A stretch of DNA of 39,636 nt from Acidobacteriota bacterium (GCA_025359885.1 JANYDG010000033.1:1-39636), one strand, 5' to 3'; numbered from the stretch's first letter, positions 1 through 9,440 are shown. Notes: a model not told the origin generated them from the sequence alone. Program-made: numbers and translations.

Positions 1-529
1 GGCCTGCTTTGGTGCCTGAGGCGGAGTCTTCAATGACGACACACTCAGAGGCGTCGAGTCCAAGAATCTCGGCACCCCTAAGATAGGGCTCGGGATGTGG
101 TTTTCCCTGGGTGACCTGATCGGCAGTGATGATGCGTTCGGGCAGGGAGACTCCGCCGGCGGCCAGACGAATGCGCGCGAGGCGCTCAGTTGCCGAGGTA
201 ACGACGGTCCAGCGCGAAGCGGGCAAGGCCGCAAGCAGATCTGGAACACCGGGAAGAACGGCCAGGCCCTCATTATCAGCAACTTCAAGGTCTTCAATGA
301 CCTTCAACTCAGCCTCATCATCGAGGTCTGGGCGAAGGATGCGCACCGTCTCGATGGCGCGGCAGCCGTGCGCAGTGTGAATGGCGAGCCCGACATCGAC
401 GCCACGGGAGATGGCCCAGGCACTCCAACTGCGCTCGACCGAGCCCAGAGAGGAGATCAAAATCCCATCCATATCAAAAAGAATGCCTTTGCAGCGGACC
501 AGGACTGAGGGAGCAGGAGACGCCATCAT
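1..529 (-). CDS. HAD-superfamily phosphatase (partial, C-terminus beyond window)
   Basis: The minus-strand reading frame opens at ATG 529 and is still open at the left edge. Visible HAD motifs are motif I DMDG (with the DxD nucleophile pair) near residues 19-22, a helical cap region after it, motif II TSAT in the middle, the motif III lysine in GKPHPEPY, and the acidic motif IV in VIEDS. The pattern is that of phosphoglycolate phosphatase / beta-phosphoglucomutase-like enzymes (HAD subfamily IA), which remove phosphate from small sugar or glycolate phosphates in the cytoplasm. The substrate cannot be read from the sequence. It starts 4 bases after the AsmA-like stop codon and is probably the last visible gene of the rnc-lepB-lepB operon. 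A second in-frame ATG at 526 is possible. Confidence 0.85.
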   Translation of the reverse strand, partial: MMASPAPSVLVRCKGILFDMDGILISSLGSVERSWSAWAISRGVDVGLAIHTAHGCRAIETVRILRPDLDDEAELKVIEDLEVADNEGLAVLPGVPDLLAALPASRWTVVTSATERLARIRLAAGGVSLPERIITADQVTQGKPHPEPYLRGAEILGLDASECVVIEDSASGTKAG

Positions 530-533
530 GCCT

Positions 534-3404
534 TTATTGTACGGGCGAGGGAAAGACGAGCTTTGCGGGGGCTTCGAATGGAATTTCACCCGTAGCCGAA
601 GTCTTGCGCTTCCCAGAGACGAGATAGTTTTCTGCGAGCGCGGCTTTTCCATCCTTGATGGCCAGCTTGCCTGACCACTGGTCAAAGCGGGATGGGGCTG
701 CGGCGTGACCTGTTTTAGCGAGTGCAGTCGGAGTAGAGGAAACGACACCGTTGAGCCAATCGAAAGTGACATCGCCCTGGGCTGAGGCTGCGAATTGCTT
801 GGCGGTGAGCCCGGAAAGCTGGATGCTGCCAGAGGCATTGATGGCCCCGCCGCTCCAATGACTGCTGAAGAGCGCCCCGAGCTGCGAGGCATTGATGTTG
901 GTCAATTTGCCCTCCAGAGAATAGGCTGGTCCGTCTTTGTGAAGGCTGAATGCTCCGGTACCCTGAGCTGAGCCAGCCAGTAGATTCGCCTCCCAATGGG
1001 TGAGCCGAACTTGACCTTCATTGAGCTCCAGGTCGATGACTGGCTTGTGCAGGATCGCGGGACCGAGGGTCAGACTCTCAGCCTGCACGTTCACATCGGC
1101 ATCTGGCCAGCCAGTTTTGTTAGCCGCATCGGATTGATTGTTCTGGGTGAACTGGGCAAGCTGGGCAGTGAGGGGTGCGAGCAGCGACTTTTGCGCCGGG
1201 GCTCCCAGCAACGCACTCTGGACGAGTGCGGCATCGAGTGAGCCAAACCGTAACTGTACCTGCGGCGCGCAATGGCTGCCATTGCACGCGGACCTTGCTT
1301 TGACTGAGACAGATCCTGCAATCCCTCCGTAGGTAAAGTCGGCGGCAAAAAGCGATTCGCCGCCTGAAATAGTCAAAGCTCCCTGGCTGACCTGAACCGC
1401 TGAGGCGAGGAAGGGCGGCTTCCAGACCACCGAGGCGACGTGCAGGGTCCCGGCAAGGGCTTCGCTCCCAGGCTCGGCGTTGGGAGGAGCTTGCCTGGAT
1501 GGAACAGCTTTCCTGGCCGTTGAGGCAGAAACGGGGGGAGGCGAGGTTCGGGGTTCCGATGATTCAGGTGTCGGCAGCCACGGGCCAGCCCCCGTCAAAT
1601 CGACGTTGACCGTTCCACCTTCAAACTCATCGAGAGCATCCAGATGGGGCGATCCCAGGGCATAGGCAAGTTCTCGCAATTGCTCTGACTCGGCACTCCC
1701 GTTGACGGAGCCGTTATAGCCGGCAGGACTGAGGGCGAGGCGAATTGCAACGGGGCGGGCAACCGCCTGCAGCGAGGCAGCCTGAGCTGCCTCTGAACTA
1801 ACCGGCGGACTGTTTCTGCGTCCAGAGGCTGGGCGAGTCTGACCCTTGGCTGCGGACAAGTCGAGGAGGAATCGCGATTCCAACCCCAGCGGAGCGACAG
1901 ACTCCGGTGTGCTTCCCGCCCCTGGGACGGCAACTCTTACGGGAAGCCAGGACATGGTTGGGAGGACGAGGGGCTCTTTGAAATCACCGCCGGAGAGCGT
2001 ACCTCCTTCAACGGTTAAAGATCCTTGCAGACTGAGAGAGGGTGACGCAGGGTTGTCGGCAAGCGATGCCCGTGAACGAGGGCGCGAGGCAGGGTGCGAG
2101 CTACCTTGCACTGCACTGGCCCTGGCGGGCGGGGCCTGCTGCGGTGGGGCAACCCTATAAGTAAGACTTCCGGTAGCGGTGCCCCTGGCAACGATCCCCG
2201 GAGCAAAGCCACTGCGGACTGTGCGAAGGAGATCGAGAGCGGCTTGCAGAGCGATCTGATTGACCTCGAGTTTCGCCTCGGGAGGTCCGACCGTGCCTGG
2301 GACCTCGGCTTGTAACTGCAACCGCCCTCCGCCGATAGCAGTGTTACAGATGACGTCGTGGAAGGCGTTCAGGGAGTGCTGATAGCGGAATTTGCAGTTT
2401 GCATCAAAGTCCAGGGGGGTTTCAGGCGCAAACTCCTGCCGCCGAACACTGGTCGTGCGCAGGCGGGCGGTTGTCTGCGCGGAATCGGGAGTTCCCTGAA
2501 CATCAATGTCGGCGGTCATGTCGCCACGCCAGCCGGCGTCAGACCCCAGAAGGAGCCGTGAAAGCTGGCCCAACTGCGCGTCGCGCCACTCCACTTGCAG
2601 CTTGAGCGGCATCTCTCGCAATTGCGGGGCGGTATGCAGGCTGGCTTCCATGCGCAGCTCGCCGGTATCGGCAAGACTCATCTCCATGTCGGTGCGGACG
2701 GGTTGCCCACGCAGGCGGACGCGCCAGGCTCCGGGCTGATCCTGCCAGAGGGAGAGGTCGGTTTCAACGATCGAGAATGGACTTTTTTCGATTCCGTTCT
2801 TGAGATTGACCCTGGAGTTTGTTGCTTCGAGATATGGAAACTCAAAGTGTCTCCGGACAGTGCCGGTAGCGATGCCAGCCTGGGCTGATGGCATGGCAGC
2901 GCCGAGGTTGGAAGCGGCCCCCATCAAGACGGATTCGAGATTCCAGCGGCCCTGCGGAGTTCGGACAAGATTGAGGCTGGCCTCATCGACGCTGACGCGG
3001 CTCACTTCAATCTTGCCCCGCCAGAGAGAGAATAGGCGCACAGAGGCGACGACAGTGCGGGCGAAGAGGATGGGTTCCGCGCCGAAACTGGGGTCTTCGG
3101 TGACGGTCAGGTCATGGAGGACGAACGCGGGGGTGGGGAGGAGGCGCATTTCAACGCCGGATAGATGTACTGGCCGGCCCATCGAGCGGCTCATGAGAGC
3201 CGTGATCTGCCGCTGGTAACGCCCGATGTTGATCAGGGGAGGCAAGACAACGCCTGCGGCCAACGCTACAAGCAAAAGAGAAACCCAGGTAACGCGTTTC
3301 CTCCACCGACTCGCGCTGGATTTCAGGGCTACTTCGCCGGCGCCCTCAGGGCTGGGCTGGGGTTGATAGGCGCTGTCCTGAGCCTTGTCGGCCTCATTCC
3401 CCAT
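534..3404 (-). CDS. AsmA-like envelope protein
   Basis: A 956-residue protein with a short cytoplasmic N-terminus, one membrane anchor at about residues 38-58, and an AsmA-type N-terminal domain directly after it (RPVHLSGVEMRLLPTPAFVL region and the following GKIEVSRVSVDEASL strands). The rest is long and beta-strand rich, interrupted by two proline/serine/alanine-rich linkers around residues 410-450 and 600-640. AsmA-like proteins are inner-membrane-anchored periplasmic proteins of the bridge-like lipid transfer group linked to outer-membrane lipid homeostasis. A role here is inferred only from the family. It starts 3 bases after the upstream signal peptidase stop, so co-expression with lepB is likely. 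The low-complexity linkers are unusual and may be lineage specific. Confidence 0.8.
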   Translation of the reverse strand: MGNEADKAQDSAYQPQPSPEGAGEVALKSSASRWRKRVTWVSLLLVALAAGVVLPPLINIGRYQRQITALMSRSMGRPVHLSGVEMRLLPTPAFVLHDLTVTEDPSFGAEPILFARTVVASVRLFSLWRGKIEVSRVSVDEASLNLVRTPQGRWNLESVLMGAASNLGAAMPSAQAGIATGTVRRHFEFPYLEATNSRVNLKNGIEKSPFSIVETDLSLWQDQPGAWRVRLRGQPVRTDMEMSLADTGELRMEASLHTAPQLREMPLKLQVEWRDAQLGQLSRLLLGSDAGWRGDMTADIDVQGTPDSAQTTARLRTTSVRRQEFAPETPLDFDANCKFRYQHSLNAFHDVICNTAIGGGRLQLQAEVPGTVGPPEAKLEVNQIALQAALDLLRTVRSGFAPGIVARGTATGSLTYRVAPPQQAPPARASAVQGSSHPASRPRSRASLADNPASPSLSLQGSLTVEGGTLSGGDFKEPLVLPTMSWLPVRVAVPGAGSTPESVAPLGLESRFLLDLSAAKGQTRPASGRRNSPPVSSEAAQAASLQAVARPVAIRLALSPAGYNGSVNGSAESEQLRELAYALGSPHLDALDEFEGGTVNVDLTGAGPWLPTPESSEPRTSPPPVSASTARKAVPSRQAPPNAEPGSEALAGTLHVASVVWKPPFLASAVQVSQGALTISGGESLFAADFTYGGIAGSVSVKARSACNGSHCAPQVQLRFGSLDAALVQSALLGAPAQKSLLAPLTAQLAQFTQNNQSDAANKTGWPDADVNVQAESLTLGPAILHKPVIDLELNEGQVRLTHWEANLLAGSAQGTGAFSLHKDGPAYSLEGKLTNINASQLGALFSSHWSGGAINASGSIQLSGLTAKQFAASAQGDVTFDWLNGVVSSTPTALAKTGHAAAPSRFDQWSGKLAIKDGKAALAENYLVSGKRKTSATGEIPFEAPAKLVFPSPVQ

Positions 3405-3406
3405 TG

Positions 3407-4255
3407 TTAGTTCACCGGATTGAAGGTACGTGCCCAGCGGGTGTCTGTAAAGAAGTGCAGGGCCACATGACCCATCCAGGCGACCCGGTCGACCAGGTGG
3501 GTATGATCCATTTGGGAATCAGGGGTTTTGAATGACCAGTAGTTGAACAGTGGCCGCCCTACGATGTTGGCGCGGGGTACAAAGCCCCAGAAGCGGGAAT
3601 CGAGGCTGTTGTGGCGATGATCGCCCATCATGAAGTACATGCCATCAGGAACAACCATGTCATTGCCCTGAATATGGGTAGGCAAATCTACCGCCCACTC
3701 GGCGGTTACGCCGTTGGCCTCTGAGGTTGGCACCGCAGGAAAATCATCGATGTACGGGGAGTAGAAATCCTCGGGCCCGAGCTTGGATTTGGGCTCATTT
3801 TGTGCGACACCGTTGAGGATGACGACGCCGTTGCGCAGATGAATGTGATCTCCCGGAATGCCGACCAGCCGCTTGACCAGGAATAAATCGGGTTCGCCGG
3901 GCTTGAGAAAGACGATGATGTCGCCGCGCTTTGGTTCACGGTAATGAACCAGCGGCATCCACGGAGCCCGTGGAGCGAGGGTGATGCGATCAACGAGCAG
4001 GTGATCCCCGACCAAGAGGGTGTTTTCCATGGAGCCGGACGGGATGACGAAGTTTTGCGCGAGGAACGTCAGGATAAAGAGCCCGATTACAAGCACGGAG
4101 CAGATGCTTGCCACGGCTTCGAGTGGCGTTTCCTCAACCCGCTGCTGGCCAGATTGAGCGGCCTTGGGGTCGGTGCGCACCTCGCTTCCGATCTCGTTGT
4201 CCGCCTCTGTCACCGCACCCGCGACCGGGGTTGGGGCAGGTTTCTCAGCAATCAT
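3407..4255 (-). CDS. lepB: Signal peptidase I (first of a tandem pair)
   Basis: Type I leader peptidase that cleaves signal peptides at the outer face of the inner membrane. After a hydrophilic N-terminal tail there is one membrane segment (SVLVIGLFILTFLA), then box B IPSGSMENTLLVGD with the serine nucleophile in SGSM, box D FLVKRLVGIPGD with the general-base lysine, and box E MGDHRHNSLDSRFWGFV. The box E core usually reads GDNR; here it is GDHR. I chose ATG 4255 because AAGGA lies 7 bases upstream. A GTG at 4273 would add six residues (288 aa). It lies downstream of a second lepB, separated by 150 bases that contain an inverted repeat, and is followed closely by the AsmA-like gene. Confidence 0.93.
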   Translation of the reverse strand: MIAEKPAPTPVAGAVTEADNEIGSEVRTDPKAAQSGQQRVEETPLEAVASICSVLVIGLFILTFLAQNFVIPSGSMENTLLVGDHLLVDRITLAPRAPWMPLVHYREPKRGDIIVFLKPGEPDLFLVKRLVGIPGDHIHLRNGVVILNGVAQNEPKSKLGPEDFYSPYIDDFPAVPTSEANGVTAEWAVDLPTHIQGNDMVVPDGMYFMMGDHRHNSLDSRFWGFVPRANIVGRPLFNYWSFKTPDSQMDHTHLVDRVAWMGHVALHFFTDTRWARTFNPVN

Positions 4256-4347
4256 TTTTTGTTCCTTGGCCACTGTGCCTTTGCCTGCCTATTCCGGTTT
4301 GCGCCGTCCCCTGATTTCCCTACGCATCGCGAGGCCAGAGAGTTCCT

Positions 4348-4394
4348 GATGCTTTGCATTGAGGGCTCGCGACTCGCATGCATTGCAAAGCATC
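4348..4394. repeat. Inverted repeat between the two lepB genes
   Basis: Perfect 11-bp arms GATGCTTTGCA (4348-4358) and TGCAAAGCATC (4384-4394) are separated by 25 bases. No T-tract follows on the minus strand, so this does not look like an intrinsic terminator. It could be an mRNA processing or stabilising hairpin within the operon; RNase III is encoded two genes upstream. Confidence 0.5.
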
Positions 4395-4405
4395 GAATGC
4401 CCGAA

Positions 4406-5263
4406 TCAATGCACTACATGGAAAAAACGCTTCCATCGGGCGAAGCCCTTGAGATGCGCTGAAACATCGCTGTCGTGCCCAAGTCTATCATCCGAGGCCT
4501 GTTGAACATCGGTGCGAGATGGCCGGGTAAGGGAGAAGTAAATTACCAGGGGACGCGCAATAATCTGGCTGCGCGCCACAAAGCCCCAGTAACGGGAATC
4601 GCGACTGTGGTTTCGGTTATCGCCGAGCATGAAATACTCACCGGCGGGAACGACCAGTTCGCCCTTTTGCGTGTCTTGCTGCAGGGTTTTCCACCATCCG
4701 GGTTCTACGCCGGGATCGCTGTAGACCTGGGTTGGGAAGTGGTCCAGATAGGGATTGTACGTGCTAGGTTCAAAAGCGGCGTAGGGCTCACTCAGGGTTT
4801 GCCCGTTCACCTGTACCTGGCCCTTATCAATCCGGATGCGATCGCCAGGCAGGCCGATGACGCGCTTGACGAGGTAATCCCGGGAGTTCAACGGCGAATG
4901 AAATGTGACAATCTCGCCGCGCTCTACGTTGCCATACGGCAAGATACGCTGCCAGATGCCGGCCGGTGCCAGCGCAGAACGATTCATGAGGAGGAAGTCA
5001 CCGACGAGGAGGGTATGTTCCATGCTTTCAGAGGGGATGACCATGGGCTGCGCGAGAAAGGTAAGCACGAAAAGCGCAACGATGATCGTCCTGAGCAAGG
5101 AGGAAAGCGCCTCAGAAACACCGTGAGCGAAGTCTTGCGGGGCTGCACGGAGGACTTTTACCGTCGAGACGGAGGGCGCAGGAGGCGGCGAGGCGGTGAC
5201 GGGTTCTCCGTGGCTGGCTACGTCCGGTTCAGAATCCGTGATGGAAGTCGTCATCGTGTTCAT
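4406..5263 (-). CDS. lepB: Signal peptidase I (second of a tandem pair)
   Basis: A 285-residue type I signal peptidase with the same layout as its neighbour: an N-terminal proline/alanine-rich tail, one membrane segment (TIIVALFVLTFLA, about residues 59-71), box B IPSESMEHTLLVGD with the catalytic Ser80, box D YLVKRVIGLPGD with Lys133, and a canonical box E LGDNRNHSRDSRYWGFV. The start ATG at 5263 overlaps the RNase III stop by 4 bases, which suggests translational coupling. The two peptidases differ in the SGSM/SESM context and in box E, so they may differ in substrate preference. Both keep the catalytic pair, so neither looks degenerate. Confidence 0.95.
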   Translation of the reverse strand: MNTMTTSITDSEPDVASHGEPVTASPPPAPSVSTVKVLRAAPQDFAHGVSEALSSLLRTIIVALFVLTFLAQPMVIPSESMEHTLLVGDFLLMNRSALAPAGIWQRILPYGNVERGEIVTFHSPLNSRDYLVKRVIGLPGDRIRIDKGQVQVNGQTLSEPYAAFEPSTYNPYLDHFPTQVYSDPGVEPGWWKTLQQDTQKGELVVPAGEYFMLGDNRNHSRDSRYWGFVARSQIIARPLVIYFSLTRPSRTDVQQASDDRLGHDSDVSAHLKGFARWKRFFHVVH

Positions 5264-6084
5264 GATTCGACTGGCTCCTCGGCTGCTGGCCGCCCGGTGA
5301 GCAACTCCAGAGCACGCCGCGCAGCCTCTTGCTCCGCCTTCTTCTTCGTACTTCCGATTCCGCTGGCAAGCGATTCGCCGACATCGCCATCGGCATCGCG
5401 CAAGTGCAGTTCGACATGAAAGCGCTTACGATGATCAGGTCCGCTCTCACTTTCGACAAGATACACCGGCAAGCCCGAGTGCGTCGCCTGCAAATGCTCC
5501 TGAAGGGCAGACTTGTGATCTCCCAACGCCGCGCCTGAACGGAGTTCGCGAGCAAGCTGATCGGCGGCGGGTCCAAGGATATGTCTGCGAGCAAACTCCC
5601 GGACCGGTTGGAGGGCTCCATCCAAACCTGCGGACATTCCGCCATCCAGGTACATGGCCGCGATGACGGCTTCCATGGCATTGGCAAGGATTGCTGACTT
5701 TTTTCGGCCGCCTGACCTGTCTTCCCCTTTGCCGAGCAGCAGGTGTTCGCCGAGGCCAATCGCCTGCGCAACCAGGGCCATATTGCGCCGGCTTACCAAC
5801 TGGGCGCGCAACCGGGTCAACTCGCCCTCCTTCCAGCCTGGATGACGCAGATAAAGGCTCTCTGCGACCACCAGCCCGAGGACGGCGTCCCCTAGAAACT
5901 CGAGCCGCTCATTGTCGGCGGGTTCGCCCAGTTCTGCCTTGTCCGGGGAGTCCATGGCCAATTCATAGGCCTGCGACCGATGGGTCAGCGCTCTAACCAG
6001 CAGTTCAGCGCGGCCAAACTTGTGGCCCAGCGCTGCTTCAAGGCTGGACAACTCCTCGGATTGGCCTAAGACTGACTCACGCAT
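5260..6084 (-). CDS. rnc: Ribonuclease III
   Basis: A 274-residue double-strand-specific endoribonuclease for rRNA and mRNA processing. The N-terminal catalytic domain carries the signature NERLEFLGDAVL at residues 58-69, with Glu59, Glu62 and Asp66 matching E. coli Glu38, Glu41 and Asp45. The second metal site reads ILANAMEAVIAAMYLDGG: Glu138 matches catalytic Glu117, but the position of E. coli Asp114 is Asn135. A double-stranded RNA-binding domain fills about residues 185-260 (KSALQEHLQATHSGLPVY ... STKKKAEQEAARRALELL). GGGAG lies just upstream of ATG 6084. It overlaps the downstream signal peptidase gene by 4 bases; an rnc-lepB association is common in bacteria. Confidence 0.96.
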   Translation of the reverse strand: MRESVLGQSEELSSLEAALGHKFGRAELLVRALTHRSQAYELAMDSPDKAELGEPADNERLEFLGDAVLGLVVAESLYLRHPGWKEGELTRLRAQLVSRRNMALVAQAIGLGEHLLLGKGEDRSGGRKKSAILANAMEAVIAAMYLDGGMSAGLDGALQPVREFARRHILGPAADQLARELRSGAALGDHKSALQEHLQATHSGLPVYLVESESGPDHRKRFHVELHLRDADGDVGESLASGIGSTKKKAEQEAARRALELLTGRPAAEEPVES

Positions 6085-6146
6085 ACCACTCCCATGGTAG
6101 ACGCAAAGGAGGACGAAATGGCTGCCCGGCAGGCAAACCTCGCCAG

Positions 6147-8000
6147 TTACTTCGGCGAAGGGACTGTTTCGGGCTTCGATGGCGGAGCTGATTTTCCATC
6201 GGGATTGGTCTCATCCGCCCCTTGCGGCCCATCAGCGTCCGCGGTGGGGTCTACTTCGCAGGTGTGTCCTTTGACGGCATAAGCAGCCTTGACCCCGCGC
6301 TCTGCGGCGAGGCGGGTATCCTGTTGCCCGTCGCGAACGGCGAGGGCGCTTTTGTACTCGCTCAAGGCTTCGTCGCGACGACAATCGAGATCGAGAATGC
6401 GGCCAAGATAGATGTGCGACCATGCCAGGATGCGCGTTTCTGTGGCCGAGGCAACCGCCTTTTGGAAGCCGGTAATCGCCTGATCTGGGTGCCCCGTCAA
6501 AATCGCCGCCCGCGCCAGGATGAAGTTGGCTCGACCAATGTCTCCAGGTTCGGATTTGGTGGAATTGTCTTTTGGAGCCAGAACCAGCGATTGCCGCGCC
6601 AGGGCTGAGGCGGTTGCATAATCGCCCGAGGCAAGCCGAGCTTCTGCCAGATCCAGACCGGTCAACCGGCGGGCTGCGGTTCGGCGCAAAACGTCCTGGT
6701 CTGCCTGGGCATCAAAAACCACCTGTTTCGCGCGGTGCTCCTCGTGGTCAACGTCCATGCCATAGACGAGCTCACCGATCGTGTCCTTCAGGCTGGCCGG
6801 GTCTTTTTCAAAGTGGGTCAACTGGTCGTAGAAATAGGCGGTCATCACAAAGCCCTGCGCCATTTCGTGACGGACCCGCGCCTGGCGTATTTGCTCCTGC
6901 TTTTGCTGTACGACGCCGCGATCATGCTCGATGGTGGCGAAGTCGGAGCGGCGGGCATCGGTGGGCGCGATATAGCTGGCGATGCCTGTCTCCATGGTGC
7001 GCGCTTCGACGGACTTGATGAGGCACTCGATGGTGAGCGCAACAATGTCAGACCGATAAACGTACTCGAGCGGTGCCTCGCGCACATCCTTGAGTATGGG
7101 CAGAAATCGGTCCATTGCTGTAGCGCGCTGAAAGAGCAGGGGTTCGATAAGGTAATGCAGGTAGGTGTGGCGCACGTCGCCCATGCGAATCTCCCCATTG
7201 ACCGGGGAAACGATCACGACATAATCCGCGCCGTAGATGCGCGCATTGATTGTGCGGGGCGATAGCTGCGGCTCGACAACGACAAGAAAGCGGCGGCCAT
7301 CGTAGGTAGAGGCAGGCATTTTCAAGTAGTAATTTGTTGAGGAAATCATCTTTGTGAGCGCGTCGTGCAGATGGTTGACCGCCTCATCGTAGCCGCGATG
7401 GCTGGTGACCCAGATGCCGTGCAGATCAACGGCAGTGGCAAATGCGCGCAGCAGGGGCAGAATCTCGACGACCTGGGTCGAATCCGGAGGCATTTCTGGT
7501 AGTTCTACCGACGTCTCCAGCTCTGGCGGAGGAGTCAGGTAGAGCGCCAGGGAGATGTACTGCGAGATGTCTTTGAATGTGCCGGTCATGCGGTGCTGCG
7601 CAATGAACTGACAGACCGCATCCCGTTTGGCGCGGGCCTCTTCGTTGGCCGCAAATGCCCGGTTCATCTCTTCGCGGACGCGTTGGCGGATCGCGTCGCT
7701 TTCCTCCAGCCCTTCATCGTAGCCGCACGCGTTCAGCGCCGACACCATGGTGAAGAGGGTCTCGGAGTTGACCAGTGAGATGGCCGGACCGTTGGGGTCG
7801 ACAAGCGAAGGGGCTTTCTCCTCCGTGAATACTGGCGCAGAAGACGAGCTCTGCGCGGGCTTGGATTGGCTGGAGGAAGACGGAGCCTTGTCCGCCTGGC
7901 CGAGCGCCAGCGGCGTAACGCAGAGGAGCACGCCGACGAGAGCGGTGGCTGACGACAGAGCTGCAGAAGAGGACAAACGAAAAGTCATACGCGTACGCAT
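6147..8000 (-). CDS. Secreted TPR-containing protein of unknown function
   Basis: About 617 residues with an N-terminal signal peptide (hydrophobic core LSSATALVGVLLCVTPLALG, then QADKAP) and a serine/glutamine-rich linker. A long helical middle part follows, then tetratricopeptide-like helical pairs in the last third, clearest around GRANFILARAAILTGHPDQA and HIYLGRILDLDCRRDEALSE. The C-terminal tail is proline/aspartate rich and disordered. It is likely exported to the periplasm or outer membrane; no enzymatic motif is visible. The start is uncertain: GTG 8006, GTG 8003, ATG 8000 and ATG 7988 are all in frame before the signal peptide. It ends 62 bases before rnc and may be the first gene of that operon. 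Confidence 0.7.
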   Translation of the reverse strand: MRTRMTFRLSSSAALSSATALVGVLLCVTPLALGQADKAPSSSSQSKPAQSSSSAPVFTEEKAPSLVDPNGPAISLVNSETLFTMVSALNACGYDEGLEESDAIRQRVREEMNRAFAANEEARAKRDAVCQFIAQHRMTGTFKDISQYISLALYLTPPPELETSVELPEMPPDSTQVVEILPLLRAFATAVDLHGIWVTSHRGYDEAVNHLHDALTKMISSTNYYLKMPASTYDGRRFLVVVEPQLSPRTINARIYGADYVVIVSPVNGEIRMGDVRHTYLHYLIEPLLFQRATAMDRFLPILKDVREAPLEYVYRSDIVALTIECLIKSVEARTMETGIASYIAPTDARRSDFATIEHDRGVVQQKQEQIRQARVRHEMAQGFVMTAYFYDQLTHFEKDPASLKDTIGELVYGMDVDHEEHRAKQVVFDAQADQDVLRRTAARRLTGLDLAEARLASGDYATASALARQSLVLAPKDNSTKSEPGDIGRANFILARAAILTGHPDQAITGFQKAVASATETRILAWSHIYLGRILDLDCRRDEALSEYKSALAVRDGQQDTRLAAERGVKAAYAVKGHTCEVDPTADADGPQGADETNPDGKSAPPSKPETVPSPK

Positions 8001-8111
8001 CACCACAAAGTTTAGTTCATTTCAACCGGCGCCGTTGAGCCTGCACTCTTCAGTTGAGACTACCGCGTGCGGTGAAACGTAAGCGGCAACCTGAGCCGGA
8101 GACCGGCGGCG

Positions 8112-9407
8112 TCAGGCGAAAGGATGTTCAAGGGAAGGACTTTGCGGGGTAAACAATCGGGCACCCTCGGTTGTGAGGACCATGTCGTCCTCCAATCGAA
8201 TGCCGAACTCCCCGCGAAGATATACGCCGGGCTCATCGGAGAATGTCATTCCGGCCTCTAGGAGTTTGGCGTTTCCTTTCACCAGGTAGGGCCACTCGTG
8301 CCCATCCATGCCGATGCCGTGGCCGACGCGATGGGTAAAGTGCGTGTAGCCTGGGCCAAATCCAGCTTCGTCGATCACTTTGCGCGCAGCGGCGTCTACC
8401 GCGCCGCATGCCACGCCTGGCTTAGCGGCCGCCAGAGCTGCGGACTGTGCTCGATGAACGACATCAAAGACCGTCTTCATGCGATCGGTTGGCTTGCCCA
8501 GGACAAAGCTCCTGGTGATATCGGATTCATACCCTTCGACAGTGCAGCCGTCATCTATCAGCACCAGGCTACCCTCACGAATGGTCTGCGGCTCGACTGA
8601 GCCATGCGGCAGCGCAGAATATGCATCCACCTGGCAGCTTGCATCGCCGGGAAAGCCAATCTGCTCGTAGGCTGCACCGATCCATTCACTGACCTGGCGA
8701 TTGGTGATGCCTGGGCCAGAGGTGAGGATCGACTTCCACGCCGCTTCGTAGACCTGCAAGGTGACGTTGTTGGCCAACTGCATCAGCGCCAGCTCGGCGG
8801 CGCTTTTGGCAGCGCGACAGCCAGCTGTAACCGGCGTCGCGCTCACTGTTTCAAAGGCAGGATTGGCACGGCGCAGCTCGTCGGCAAAGACGAATGTGAC
8901 GCGCTCCTCAATGCCGAGCTTGCCGCTGAGCCAACCCAGATCCTTCAGGCCCTGTGCCAGTAGCGGATAGGGCGACTCATCCTCTTGCCAGCTATAAACC
9001 CTTGAATCCTTGCCGCCTGGAGCCTGGCGCATCTGCTCGCGAGCGCGCTCCTCTTCAAAGGCCGGGCAGACGTAGAAGGGCGCTCCCTTGCGGGGCAGGA
9101 CGCAGATGAAGAGCCGCTCACTGTTCCACCAGCGAATGCCGGTGAAATAGACGAGCGAGGTGCCGCCGATGAGCACCACTGCATCGAGGCCGTTAGCGCG
9201 CATCAGTTCCTGGGCGCGGACAAACCGAAGTTCGCGCTCTGCCACAGAAATCGGCTGGGCCTCGCTGCGGCGGCTCTTCAATGCTGCGAGTGCAGAGGGC
9301 AGTTTTGAGGCGGCGGCCGGGCCCTGGGCAACTGCGCGATCAAACGCGGAGACAGGCAACAGAGCGGCTACAGCGGAAGAGGTGAGAAAGTGGCGTCGGT
9401 TCAGCAT
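8112..9407 (-). CDS. M24 family metallopeptidase (Xaa-Pro dipeptidase/aminopeptidase-like), Tat-type signal
   Basis: A 431-residue protein. The N-terminus NRRHFLTSSAVAALLPVSA resembles a twin-arginine export signal, so the enzyme probably works in the periplasm. Residues about 55-195 form a creatinase/prolidase N-terminal domain and 205-425 the pita-bread M24 domain. All five metal ligands can be placed: Asp285 (LIDDG), Asp296 (SDITRS), His363 (RVGHGIG), Glu392 (SDEPG) and Glu406 (RLEDD). Family members hydrolyse Xaa-Pro peptide bonds with two divalent metals; the exact substrate is unknown. It is divergent from the hydrolase gene at 9456, with only 48 bases between. Confidence 0.9.
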   Translation of the reverse strand: MLNRRHFLTSSAVAALLPVSAFDRAVAQGPAAASKLPSALAALKSRRSEAQPISVAERELRFVRAQELMRANGLDAVVLIGGTSLVYFTGIRWWNSERLFICVLPRKGAPFYVCPAFEEERAREQMRQAPGGKDSRVYSWQEDESPYPLLAQGLKDLGWLSGKLGIEERVTFVFADELRRANPAFETVSATPVTAGCRAAKSAAELALMQLANNVTLQVYEAAWKSILTSGPGITNRQVSEWIGAAYEQIGFPGDASCQVDAYSALPHGSVEPQTIREGSLVLIDDGCTVEGYESDITRSFVLGKPTDRMKTVFDVVHRAQSAALAAAKPGVACGAVDAAARKVIDEAGFGPGYTHFTHRVGHGIGMDGHEWPYLVKGNAKLLEAGMTFSDEPGVYLRGEFGIRLEDDMVLTTEGARLFTPQSPSLEHPFA

Positions 9408-9440
9408 ATATTTTTCTAATGTAACCTGCGGCGGCTTCCG

